This document shows, piece by piece, positions 1-11,825 of a stretch of DNA of 64,000 bases (position 1 is the first letter of the stretch; every line of letters begins with the position of its first letter). This DNA is from Bostrychus sinensis (taxonomy: Eukaryota; Chordata; Actinopteri; Gobiiformes; Eleotridae). The translations under genes were made by a program, and so were the position numbers. The stretch lies in NCBI GenBank assembly GCA_020698575.1, contig CM036248.1:17215229-17279228 (forward strand). Reading direction: 5' to 3'. The notes under the pieces were generated by a model. That model had not been told where the DNA came from and did no database searches. It saw only the letters and a program-made list of their open reading frames with translations.

Positions 1-108
1 GTGAAACAGAGGAACAGACGCCTTAAGACTGTGGGGGTTCGGAGCAGACAGGTTCTGGATGTGTAGGGAGATTAAGAGATACAGGAGCATCAAGAAGTGG
101 ATCCAGAT

Positions 109-3098
109 TCAGTTATTGAGCAGTAGCTCTGTTGCCGTCTCCACATCCCAGGACTTTGATGATAATGCCACTATCACTGCATTCTAGGAAAAAAGATTAA
201 AAACATTTACTATTTTTTAGATCTGCAACATATTGCAAACAAAAGTACATAAAATGTATACAACTCACTTTTTCAAAGCCCATGGCACAGAGTTTGTCTA
301 TTTTGCGTGTATACTCGGGACTGGAGACAGGAGCGCCTGCGTAGACATGAGACCAAAGCCTCGCTGTCTGTTTAAACATCTCTGGGTTTTGCTTGTACTG
401 TAGGACAAAGTAAATGAGAAAATTATGTAGCAAACCAATAAATTCAATTTCCCACTTCAGAATATTAGTTTCCACAATCAGGGAGATTGCAGAGAGTGCA
501 CAGAGGTCTGTTCTGAGGTTGAGGTTATTAAAATTATATTTGTGTAAATTCAATTCTAAAAACACAACCCAATTGAAAAGTAAAAGGAACAAAATTCTAC
601 TACTACTGAAGATTAAAGGTAAAAATACATGTTATTAACTTATCACTTTATGCTTCTGATGCGTTAGTGAGGGCCAGGTTAGAGCTGGGGGTGCCCGGCT
701 TGGCTTGGCCACAAGCAAGGGTGGCTTTAAGGAAAAAAGGTTGGGAACCACAGACCTACACTACATAATTCAATCCTATTCTCGTGGTGTTGTTACTGTC
801 GCCCCTGTTACTTGGGAGTAAATGAAGGTGACTTTGGTTGAGCATCATACATTCCTCATGTGATCTGTGTCCAAAGGCAGAGAAGTAACAGAGACACCGT
901 AATTTCTTGCCTGAGGTACCAATGTTGAGAGTCCATATAACAAAAATTTAAAACAGCATCACACACATAATTCTTACACATGCCACAAATCTTCAAACAT
1001 ACTCAAAGAGGCAGAAATACTCGTCAGAGCAGTTATATCATGCAACACTAAATCAGTTATTTATTTCATACGTTTGCATTGGACATGTGCCATTGACCTT
1101 TTGGGGTGGCAACTTAGATGTTTTACTATCCAAGAGGAAAACACTATTGGATTCGCCACCTACAAACTGCTCATGGACTAAGAATTTAAAGATTGTGTTT
1201 TTAAGGGGTGGGCTGCATCTGCACTGTGTGACCACTTGTACAGCAGTGATCAGAGGCACCTGCTTGGATGGTCTGTGAAAGTCTATAATGATCCTAAGAA
1301 GCCGAAACATCACCTTTGACATAAGAAGAACTGAGAGTTCAATGCAATACCATAAATGTTGCTTGTGTATATACACTCACAATTATTAGTTTTTCAGTAC
1401 TGATATCCTTTGCTTACATAATACAAAGGAATAATGCTACTCTTAGATGACAAATTCATACTTTTAATATTTTGGCTGCAGAGACATACAAAGCCGGATT
1501 AACTGGTAGAGCTACAAAAGACGCTGTTTTCCAACTCCATGTTGTAATTGCATTATTAAAAATAGTGCAAGTACGTGAGTTTTAATGTCAAATAAAAAAT
1601 AAAACGCATTGCATGAATCACAAGTAGCAAATGCCAATTTAAACACTAATTTTTATGGTATCTAGGTAATATAATTTGTTCCCTAAAATGAATAAAACAT
1701 ACACTGATTTAACTCCATGACACACCTAAACCTGCGCAATTGCCAAAATGCATTCAACAACATTCAACTGAGATATGACAAACAGAACTGTGATAATGAA
1801 ACCGACCTGGTTGGCTACCACTGCATCTTGAGGATCGTCTGGTTCTGCAGCTGCCATTAAGGCTTGTAGCGACAGAAGGACTGTCCTCAGTGTCATAGCT
1901 GCTGCCCTGAAAGGACATGCTGGTATGAGCATAACAGTAACACAGAAATGTTTTTTTTTAAGACTACACAACTGTAACAGCAGCAGTCAAGAGAGATGTA
2001 TGATTAAGAGAAATCCTGGTGCTCTGTTCTTACCACTGGTCTTTGAGGATGTCCAAACATATTGCACCTGTGACTGAACTGATGTTGGGATGCCAAATCT
2101 TTGTGATAAACCGTACCTGAAAAATAAAATTGAAAGCAAATTAAAGAATTGTTGGCACATTTGTTTAAAAATGATCCGTTTAAACCTTTATCACAGGAGA
2201 GGATTAAATCAAACTCTTACCTTGGGTGGATTAAATGGATATGTTTCTGGAATTTTTATTTCTAGTTGATATCTCCCCCCTGGAGGAATACAATGCTTTC
2301 AAGTTAGAAGACAGTTTAAGCAACTCACTTTATAATGGAGGTGTCAAGTCAAACCCTAAATCAAACTAGCTTTAAAAAAACACTCACCTTCATATGGTGT
2401 GTCAGGTGGCCCTGCTATTTCTCCTTTGAGTTCTGTGAAGTTCTCGTCCACCAGATCCACTTTAATCTGGTTTTTGCTCGTCTTTAAAAAAGAAAGAGCA
2501 ACACACACTGTCAATGTTAAGCTGCCCTGCTGTCAAACTCAAACATGCCAATGCAGCAAAAGTTGACACCCCCACTGCGACGCTGGCTAAAGTTGACCTC
2601 GACTTGTTGCATATTTTAACAAACAAATGCAACTAATCTGGGACAGTTTAAGAAAAATAATTAACAAAATATGTTGAGAGAGGAAAGCATTGATAGTGGA
2701 AGAGTATAGATTTAACCCTGTTCAAGTATGAAACTATGTGCAGTGGCTAACCCAGTTAGCTTGTGCTACAGAGAACACAGAGTGTTAGCCTGACAATATT
2801 AACTCCAGTTGGATTTTAAAATGTGACAGATTGGTTATTATGGGCAACAAAGGTAAATTCAACATGCCAGCTGTGGTAGCTAACACTGCTGGCTGATGCT
2901 ATGGCTCACGTTGAGGACAGTCAACAGCTAGCTGATGCCAACTGTGTTGATTAGCAGCGCGAAACAGAACCAGCAACAGTGACACAGAAAAATAAACATA
3001 CACAAACACATTGGCTATTTTTCATCAAAACATACCTCTTCGCTTTTGAGGACCTCTTTGAATTCCCGTTTTATTCTCTGAACTGCGATGTTGGCCAT
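109..3098 (-). CDS. ube2k: Ubiquitin-conjugating enzyme E2 K (E2-25K/HIP2)
   Basis: Class II E2 that carries ubiquitin as a thioester and builds Lys48-linked chains with E3 ligases in cytosol and nucleus. Coding exons on the minus strand, listed left to right: 109..183, 269..397, 1807..1906, 2034..2116, 2221..2279, 2388..2481, 3036..3098. They sum to 603 nt (200 aa plus stop), exactly the usual vertebrate length, with consistent GT-AG phases. The protein opens MANIAVQRIKREFKEVLKSE. The catalytic cysteine sits in GAICLDILKDQW (exon 2034..2116), followed by AAAMTLRTVLLSLQALMAAA. A C-terminal UBA domain (about residues 160-200) contains CAMGFEKNAVIVALSSKSWD. The start ATG is at 3096-3098. The largest intron is 398-1806; it shows no other gene. 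The 3' UTR runs off the left edge. Identity is very secure; only the final residues (LLLNN) differ slightly from the mammalian form as I remember it. Confidence 0.97.
398..1806 (-). other. ube2k large intron
   Basis: Intron between the AEPDDPQDAVVANQ exon and the YKQNPEMFKQTARLW exon. Mostly AT-rich with short spurious ORFs. A short stretch near 720-755 (ggttgggaaccac) resembles the end of a hAT-type repeat, but no partner end was found. I see no gene here. Confidence 0.7.
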
Positions 3099-3791
3099 GG
3101 CTCCCCGTGCTTGAGTCCGGCTGGGGCCTCCCTGGACCTGGTGAACGCTAACCTAGCTGCTGACAGTAGCTCCTCACTTTTTTGGATAGACCTCAAATTA
3201 ACAGCTGCCCCGGTGCTCACCTTAGTGCTATCAATACTGTTATCACCCCGCTCAAACAATGCGTCAAAACCACTTATTGTACATCTATCATTTCAAAACC
3301 GAAACGATACAATGGTTGGTCGTTCGGAAAACATTTTAATGCCAACCTGCATGCAGTCTGGAGGAGAGGGGGTCATGTGATCTGTATTGCCATCTTCAGC
3401 CCTGCTCTCATTGGCCGCTCTCTTAATTACTCCAGTGTTATTCTTCCATGCTCTCGTTCAGATTATGATACACACTCATTAAATGAAATGATACACCACT
3501 TTTTTGGCCAAAAATGTAATACCGATGAAGCAACATAAAATTATTTACCACCACACTCACACGCCACTTACTCACTAAAATAAAATAAAGGACACAGTTT
3601 TAGTACCATTTGTAGTTATATCTTAAATTGCAATGGTGTTTTATTTTTTTGTACCATATAGCATTTATTATATGTATCAATATTACAGATTAATCATGCA
3701 CTGATTTGCAATATTTTTCTATATATAATTAGACAACACCAGGGGGCAATGTTGTTTAAGATAATTTGACTTAAGGCTTGAACATAAGACA

Positions 3792-4994
3792 GCTGTATAC
3801 AGGGCTTGACATGAACTTTTGCCAGTTAAAATTATTACTGGCCAGAGTTCAGTTGTAGTTGAGTTTAGTTGAAATGTAGATGTGTTTATTGTATAGTAGA
3901 CTTTATGATAAGCAAAAAAATTTAAAGAGCAACTCACCCCTAAACCAATTTTTTTTTAGCTGATCAACTGTACAAACAGGGCTTTAGTGATACATCTCAC
4001 TATCTATAGTCTTATGTTTGACCGTTTTGTAAAAAATGTCTAAATTCTCCTTTTGTAGTGAAAACCGTCAGAGTGCTGCCCTCCTAGGGTCAAACAGTGG
4101 GATTTCTGCTCAATAGTTCCAGAAAGGCAAGTCACACTTCTACTGTCCCGTGTGTCAGCGCACAAGGCATAATGAGCCTGATCAATGACAGTATATACCT
4201 AAATTAGTGACACTGGGGAGAGTTTTGACTCCACAGATGTTTTAGTCTTGCCACGTTTTAAGTCACTTTTTTTTTTTTATGACAATCGATTTCTTACTCG
4301 CGGAGATACGATCAAAAACAGCTCTCAGCTGAAATAATACCTTCAGTAATAAAGACGCGATCTGAAGCACACGTTACTGCGGCGGTGCACAACGCCTTTC
4401 TCACAATATTTCAGCTGTGTTATTATAAAAGCAACATAAAATATTAGTCCAGACGTCCTGTATTTTTTTCCCCTTTCTGGGACTTAGCAACCCTGCTGTG
4501 GAGGACCTCTAACAGCTGTCATTCACAGGACCAGGCCTCGCTCCTCCCTCAGTTCTCCTCCTCTGTCACTGCCAGGTCTCCACTTTTTGAGCAGTTTTCA
4601 ATCTCTGGCAGTGGGCGGAGTCAGGCCTTGGCCAGGGGTGAGTTACTCTTTAAATGTAAAGTTTAATTTTACAATCTTTTGCAGTCAGCTAGTTAACTTA
4701 AATACGTAGAATAAATGTTATCTTTTGCATGTATTGACCATATCTTAATTCATTGTTTATGTCACTTAAGGCTGCTTTTTACCTAATCATGATAAATTAA
4801 ATATATATAATATTCAATTATGGAAATATTTAACTCCACCCACAGAAATTCAGGGTTAAATTTGTCGCAAAAAATTTAGATAAAATCCAACCAGCCAGAG
4901 TGGGTAGAGGAAGTCAATGTGTTACCAGCCAAAAATAAAAATCTGCCCGGATTTGGCCTGCTGGCTAGTGTTAATGTCAAGCCCTGGCTGTATA
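3792..4994. mobile_element. Non-autonomous hAT-like DNA transposon with perfect 8-bp target duplication
   Basis: The left end at 3800 reads cagggcttgacat and the right end at 4986 reads atgtcaagccctg, a perfect 13-bp terminal inverted repeat. Directly outside are identical 8-bp direct repeats, gctgtata at 3792-3799 and again at 4987-4994. An 8-bp duplication and CAGGG-type ends are the signature of the hAT superfamily. The body (3800-4986, 1187 bp) carries no transposase-sized ORF, so it would depend on an autonomous copy. It lies between the ube2k and klb genes. A second inverted-repeat pair lies inside it (separate entry). Confidence 0.88.
3921..4654. mobile_element. Possible nested MITE inside the hAT-like element
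   Basis: The left arm, tttaaagagcaactcaccc (3921-3939), matches the reverse complement of the right arm, ggggtgagttactctttaaa (4635-4654), with one mismatch. The whole is about 730 bp inside the 3800-4986 element. The flanking TTTAAA is palindromic, so repeat arm and target duplication cannot be told apart. It may be an independent insertion or internal structure of the outer element. Confidence 0.55.
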
Positions 4995-5064
4995 CAACAA
5001 TATACATTTTAAGATACATATTACACATGACATATTAACACATCTTGCTCACAACACTAAATTG

Positions 5065-8000
5065 TTAATTATTAATCAAAATGCGTGGTGGTACAGTGTG
5101 CATTTTCCCCCTCCAGCTAACTGGTGTCCTCCTGCATCTCATCATGTTTGTCTTTGTAAATAAAATAAAGATTATAAGAGCTACCAACATGACAGCTGTG
5201 ATTAGGATGCATACCCCAAAGACTAACATCATTTTGTTTTGAAACATCCATGCACAAACTGGACAGGCTTCCTGCTGCTCATTGAAGGGACACATCTGAA
5301 CTGTTGTACTCTGAGGGAAACCCCTTTGAGCAATAATGTCTCTGTAAACAGCAACTGAGGATTTGGCTTTAGATTGGTAGTTGGTGGAGGAGAAAAGACC
5401 AAACTGAGAAAACTGCCGATCTTGTAGCCTCCACACATAAAAGCCTTGTAGGTTGACTCCATCTGAATGGTGAGCTGGTGAGGCAAAGAAAAAAATATTG
5501 TTTTTAGAGATAGGGTTTGTGAAACGGATGGATATTCTGTTTCCATTGCTACCATCTTCTGTTTATGATGCTCATTGTGCCAGGGTTTTATAGTAGGAAA
5601 TAAAAATGTGTCAATATAGGACTTACCTTTGAGAGCCTCCTGTAAGTAACTCCTTACATAGTATTGTCTAAGTTTATCATCCACCGCAGCCTGGTCATCA
5701 ATACCACTGGCGGTGATTATGATGGGCAGATCTCCTCCATATCTTTTGCTCACCCAATTCAAAACCCTCCGCAGTCCCCATGGCACAACAGCCTGGCCCA
5801 GCTTTGAGGTGAGCCACGTGGGATCAGTAAGGGTTCTGCAGTTGTTATCTGGGGCTTGTCTGTGCTGTTTTGGGGGATAAGGAGTGACTAAGCGGGTTGT
5901 AAAGTGGTTCAGTGCAATAAAACCCAATGCTCCTTTTAGTTCTTTTTTCTCCATTTCAGTAAAACTAGGAAGAGGAAATGCTGAAATACCCATCTGAGAT
6001 CTGTGCTCTAAAAATGTTTTTATTTCATTTGGATAGTCCCCTTTATCCTGTCGTCTCCTATATGTAGTCCCAAGTAGTGGGTCTAGAAAGCGGGCTAGTT
6101 CAAATAAAAGAAATCTTTCAGCTGCTTCGATGTTTGACTGTAGGAACGGGTTAGCAGGTTCAGCCCAGTCTGCATGCAAGGCCAGGGACACCAGTCCCTT
6201 CTGTTGATGGCCGTGCTTCTTTTCATACAGTCTCCAAGCTTTGGTGTGAGCCAGAAGAAGGTTATGTGCTGCTTGATGTCTGTCAGTCCTAGGGTGGTAC
6301 ATATCTATCAGTCGGTTTGGCTCATTGATTGTGATCCAGTACTGGACCCATGCACCTAGCTCTTCATAACACAGTGAGGCATAGTCCTGAAAGGCCTCTA
6401 CTGTGCTGTAGTTGAGCCAACCCCCAGTGGCATGAAGAGGACCAGGCAGACTCCAATTGGGAGCACTGTGTGAAGGGTAGTAGAGAATAACAACAGCCTT
6501 CAAGTTCATCTTTGTGAGTTCAGTCAGTATGCAGCGAAAAAACCTACAGCAGGTGAAAATAAAAATTAATGAACAATTAATAAGGTGCAATGTATACCAA
6601 TCAGGCATAATCATTATGACTACCTGCCAAATATAGGTCATTAAAAACATGCCTAATACGCAGCCCATACACAACAAAGTGTGACCCACTGTGTACACTC
6701 CTGACACCTTTCTATCACAACCAGCATTAAGTGGAATTACAATTTGGGCCTTGTAATAATGGATTGGATTTATATTCTCAAGATGCTCAAAGCGCCCTAC
6801 AGTTTGGTCCATTATTCATTCACTCCTCAGTCACACTTGGTGGTGAGCTACGAAAGAGTGGCTGCCATTTTGCCCCTACAGCACCTCCAACCACCTACAA
6901 ACACAGTCACACTGACACATTCATACATAGGCAAGGTGGGTGAAGTGTCTTCCCCAAAGACACAATGACAGTTTGCTGTCAGGACTTGAACCACCAACCT
7001 TCAGGTTAGTGGGCGAGCATCTCTACTGAGTGAGCTACCTGAATCTTTACACTTGCCCATTTTTCCTGCATAGCACTTAACACTCCTAACACTTATTCTC
7101 TGGCTCCTTATTACATACCACCTACTAGGTGTCATGATGAAAAAATAATCTGTGATCACCTTACCTGTCAGTGGTCATAATGTTATGTTAATGTTATGCC
7201 TGATCAGTGTTTTTGTTGTTCTAAAATATTTTATACCTCAGAGCCTCAGTGTTCACATTCGACAGGTCCCCATGTGGTAAAATCAAAGACCAGTTTAGGG
7301 CAAAACGATAGTGGGATGCCCCAGTAGATGCAAACAGATGAAGATGACTGCGAATAGCCAAAAAATCAGTGCACTGGGCTGGTCGAGTCTGAAGCTTCAC
7401 TCCAGGTACAGGATGCAGAGATCCGTCTCCTGTTATGTTCCACATGTACAACTGTGGGTCAGTAAACTGAGGAGAGAAAGGGTGGAAGTGGACCTACAAA
7501 AGAAGCACACAGGACAGAAGTTAAGAATATTAACTTTTTTTAACCTGAAAGCATTTTATAGTTACTCACTTGTAAAGTTGGGTCAGCAATTCCCCAGTGA
7601 AAATCACATGGGAAAAGCCCTTTTATCTCTTCTGCAGTTTTATCCTTGGGAAAGCCACTTTGAGCAACAACATCCTTGTAGTACAGCGCAGTAGTTTTTG
7701 GGGTCCTGCTTCGTTCAGGCATGAGAGAAGTCAATATAGAAAAGTCCTCGTCTTATAGCATAACCATTGCTCCATTCAAATCCATCCAAGAGAGACCATG
7801 CTGTGTACCCAAACACCTGAACACCATCAAACTTGATCGCTGAAACAGAAAAAGCAAAAGTAGAAAAAAGTCTGGTGATTACAACTGATAATGTAATCTA
7901 TTTGCTTTCACTCACCTTGTAGGACCTGGTTGACAAACCTCTTCATTAGGTATAAAGCGACTGTGTCCTCCTTTCCTTCAGTGGCGTCAGAGAACCAGCC

Positions 8001-9748
8001 TGCTTCAGCCACCAACACATTAATATCTCCATACTCCAGTTTTAACCAGGTGAGAACTCGCCTCAGGTTTGGAGTCACAGACTGTCCATACTGGACCAGG
8101 GTCCGACTCAAACGCAGATTGTTTGGGCCAAAGGACAAAGCAAAAAAGTCTGCTGTGTTTTTCACCCAGAGCTTCTCCTCATAAGTGAAGGTGGGTAGGA
8201 GCATTCCATGCTTTACCCTTAGAGAAGATGGATAGTCACCCTCCCCAAATATAGGATTGGCAAACCAGCCGAGAACAGCTTCCATTGACTCCTGGCAAAG
8301 CTCAACATTTGCTTGTGTGGCTCTTTGGGGCTCGATCCAGTGAGAACCCAGAACAATGGACACCTTCCCTTTCTGATTCGGACGGAAGTGTGTGTTGTAC
8401 TTATGCCATGCTTTGGAGTGTGCCTAGAAATCACAACAAAGACATAATGCTTAAATAGATTTTCTGATAACTGTTGATACTGCTACTAACAACAAGTAGT
8501 GAGACAATATCAGCATTGGAAATATGACATTTATCATTTATTAGGCATTGTGGTTGTTTGCCTATGCTATCTGCAAGGTGTCATCCAGACATTCACCATC
8601 TTATGTGGGTGGTTTCCTGATGCGATTACTAATGAGGCATATCTCTATGACTTCCTGCCATATACCATTTTGTCCAACACACTACTGTTGAGGTGGTGGA
8701 CTTCGACCTTAGTTCCTCTTTAAGCGTCATGTTTACTGATCACAAATCCTTCAAAATAAAACATGCTAAGCATTAGGTAATAATGACAAAGTAAATGCGT
8801 ATGTCTTTAAAAAAATTACTGCATTTAGTTTTTAGTCTTTTAAATCATACAGCAACATGACAACACGCAATTGCATTAGCTTTAATATCTTGTGAGCTCA
8901 AAATGTCATGGTTGCGAAATGTATTGAATAGCAATAACATTTTAGGGTTAAAGTTCTGTTTCAAAACTACACACACTCTACACTAGTCTAGGTCTAATTT
9001 TGCTCACCTTTATCATGTTGTGTGCCACTTTCAGGGAGCTCGAGTCCCCCCCAGTCTCTCCAGGTGCATGCATGCCTGTGCCATAACCCTGTACAGCCAC
9101 TAAATATGGGTTATGCATTGTGAGCCAGTACTTTACTTTATTTCCAAATGTGTGAAAGCAGAAGGAAGCATATTCCTCAAACAGTTCAATCAGAGTCTCA
9201 TTTCTCCACCCGCCATATTGTTCCTGCAAAACTTGTGGCAGGTCCCAATGATAGAGAGTTACAATAGGTTCTATCCTGTTTTCTAGAAGCTTGTTTATAA
9301 GCCGACTATAGTGTTTTACTGCCACTGAATTGGGCTGACTTTGAGCATTACCATCAGGAAAAAGTCTAGGCCAGGACAGAGAAAAAGTGTATCCCACAAC
9401 ACCTAGGAATTGCAGAGCTTTAACATCTTCTTCCCACTGACCATAACTGTTACTAGTTATGTCCGCAGTCTCATGCATTCTGGAGTGAGTGAAATTGTCC
9501 CAAATGGAGACGCCTTTCCCATCTTGGTCCCAGGCTCCTTCTGTTTGAAAGGCAGATGTCCCAGAACTCCATAGGAAACCTGAAGGAAAAGTGTCCTGAA
9601 GAAAAAGCTGGCCTGGTGAGACAGCATCAGGTTTTTGCTGCTGCCAGACTTTCCTGCCCTCCCCAGGGGAACAGGCTGCCCTCCTCCATCCACACACCAA
9701 CAGCAGGGAGAGTAAGAGCCACTGGTGGTGAAAAAGATGGCTCAGCAT
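5065..9748 (-). CDS. klb: Beta-klotho (KLB), FGF co-receptor, with an apparent 1-nt frameshift
   Basis: Single-pass membrane co-receptor for endocrine FGFs (FGF19/21 type) with FGFRs. Exons left to right: 5065..5474, 5627..6543, 7237..7493, 7570..7839, 7916..8423, 9008..9748. The start ATG at 9746-9748 opens a clear signal peptide (LLLSLLLVCGW). Two glycosidase-like domains follow. Each lacks one catalytic Glu: KL1 has HNPYLVAV where GH1 enzymes have NEP, and KL2 keeps NEPNRL but has ITASGIDDQ at the nucleophile site. The C-terminal membrane segment is LVFGVCILITAVMLVALII, with about 30 cytosolic residues. In exon 7570..7839 the frame reads DFSHA then stops at 7715-7717; homology resumes one base over as PERSRTPKTTALYY. 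Dropping one base near 7720 gives 1033 aa with all downstream phases correct. An assembly error or a real lesion is possible. KL2 also carries about 8 extra residues (TYRRRQDK) before GDYP. Confidence 0.93.
6745..7045. repeat. Interspersed repeat in klb intron (family B)
   Basis: Lies in the klb intron 6544-7236. The segment containing ggtgggtgaagtgtcttccc, followed by acacaatgacag and a gaaccaccaaccttc motif, resembles a common teleost interspersed repeat. A second, more degraded copy of the same tail is at about 36958-37133 (ggccaagtgtctttcccaag). The two copies share order as well as sequence. Confidence 0.6.
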
Positions 9749-11475
9749 AATGAATCACTTCGTCAAATATCTCTTTGAGTGAGATAGATGGTGTCAGAGC
9801 ACAAAATTGTAAATCCTGTTGTGGGAGAAATGCAATCCATGTTGGAAGAGGAGACCACAAAAACAAGACGGGAGCATGTGAGGTGTTGCTGTGTCCATCT
9901 GACAAGGAAACCTCATTAAACGTCACTATCTCTCCTTTAGTGTACTTCTGCTCCTGCTTGGCCCCTCCTTACTAGGTATGTTCCCTTACAGTCAACTTGT
10001 AATCACTCTTAACCTACTCTCCAAAATTCAGTGTCTTAAAAAATGTATAACACAATTTGGTGTCATGCTTGAAGAAAAATCTAATGCTTTTAAAAACAAT
10101 TTAAAAAACAGAAATATTTCTAAGACACACTTTTACAGAGCAATAAACATGTTGACAGCCACAAAGAAGGTTCATGTGTCAATAATTACCTTGAACTCTG
10201 ATCTTGGCTGAAGCTGTTGCTGCTGCAGCTGTAACACAAATCCAGATTAAGCATATCTGCACATTATTTAATTTCAAATTACCGATCACCATAATGTCAA
10301 CTTTTGACAAGTCCCAAGCCCAGATAAATGGAGGGCTGTCTGGAAGATCATTTGGTGTAAAGCCTATGCCAAAACAAATGATGATTTGCTATGACGACCT
10401 CGAAAGGGCAAAGCCACACGTAAAGAAACAGACAATGTATACTGTTGAACAAGGCTTATTAGGATACCAAAGTAGCTTACAGATAATGGATTTCAGGCCA
10501 AAATATGTATGGCATATTTATAAATCCTTTACATATGTGCACATTTTATCAGTCTGATCTTGTTAATGATTCTTTGTTAAGTTGTTGGGACCATAATGTG
10601 TTTGTAATTTAATCTTTTTCTTCTGCAACAGTGATGTTATTAAATGACATTACTTTATTTCATTATTTTGGCCATATACACCTGCAATATTGAATCAAAC
10701 CACACCCGGTGGGAACAGTGACAGCGGCTCATATGTCCTTATTTGATTAAGCTCCACTCTTTGTAACATCGAAACCTGGCCACTGAAATCATTGCCGGGT
10801 AGCCTGTGCTTGTTAGGCTTGTGTATATCAGTATCTTCACACCACACACACTTGTTTTTCATCAAAGCAAGACAATCACAATAAAACACGTTCATAGGAT
10901 TTCAAGCTTCTTCCTCATCATCCTGTTGTCTAGGCTGAGTAAACATGATAGTAGTGGTCCAGGACAAACTCTGCTTCAAGGCATAAGGTTAACTGCATTG
11001 ATATGGTCATTTACCATCCAGAGAGAACATATGTGAGGAAGGTAACTAAAAACAGGCAGGCCTCATAGTTTGATGGTTGTAGGTTTAATACCCATATTGA
11101 ACTGTAAATAATTTAGGTCTGGCTGTAAGTTGGGTGTTTACCCAACTAATGCATAAATATTGCATTTTCAGTTCAATAGAGGAAGTGAAAAGAGGATGTG
11201 CACTGAGTATGTGTCTCTCCCCAAATAGCTCTGATTTATTGCAACACCAACAGACTGTGTTAAGCGGGCGGTCATTTCTCATATCAACATTTTGGTTAAT
11301 TTTAACTGTAAAAGATTTAGTTTTTTAGATTAATTGTAAGACCACAAATCAATAATCTGAATCTTTTTACCAAGAAGTAAATACATCTGTTCCCAGGTAA
11401 GCTTTTCTCTGAGTTAATCTAAATAAACATTGAATACATAAGAACTTACAGTACGCTATGTTGTTAAATTTGAAA
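9749..11475. other. klb-tlr1 intergenic region (5' flanks of both)
   Basis: klb (minus) and tlr1 (plus) point away from each other here, so this holds both 5' flanks and any untranslated exons. The first 200 nt are probably klb 5' UTR or promoter. I see no conserved coding segment; the ORFs present have no recognisable family and no supporting splice structure. Confidence 0.6.
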
Positions 11476-11688
11476 CAGTGGTTCTCATCTGGTGTGATAG
11501 TGGAACCTAATTTTATCTGTGTTAATTTAATTGTGACACTCTTTTTAAAAAATATTTTACTAGAACATTTTCTGTTTACTAGTTTATGACAAATCTATTT
11601 AAAAAATATTGTTCACAATTTTATGCATTTAAAACAATTTTAGGATGAACCCATTTTAAGGTCCTGAACCACCATTTAGGAACCACTG
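11476..11688. mobile_element. Short hAT-type MITE upstream of tlr1
   Basis: The left end is cagtggttc (11476) and the right end is gaaccactg (ending 11688), a 9-bp inverted repeat typical of CAGTGGTT-type hAT elements. The flanks are atttgaaa and atttaaac, a decayed 8-bp target duplication matching at 6 of 8 positions. The element is 213 bp and has no ORF. It sits about 140 bp upstream of the tlr1 coding start, probably in its 5' intron. Confidence 0.6.
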
Positions 11689-11825
11689 ATTTAAACCTTT
11701 TTCAGATCACTATTCTGCAAATATATAGTGAATTTACTGGGATTTTTATTTTATTTTTTTTGTCTCACAAATTGAGGAAGTGACTGTTACTTACATACTT
11801 TTACTTTTTTTTAGTGAGAAAAACA

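Noticed and set aside
2979..3538. Overlapping plus-strand frames across the ube2k first exon
   Set aside because: Antisense shadow of the ube2k first coding exon and its promoter.
10204..10557. 117-aa frame between klb and tlr1
   Set aside because: No recognisable family, no splice signals or promoter context; AT-rich intergenic DNA gives such frames by chance.
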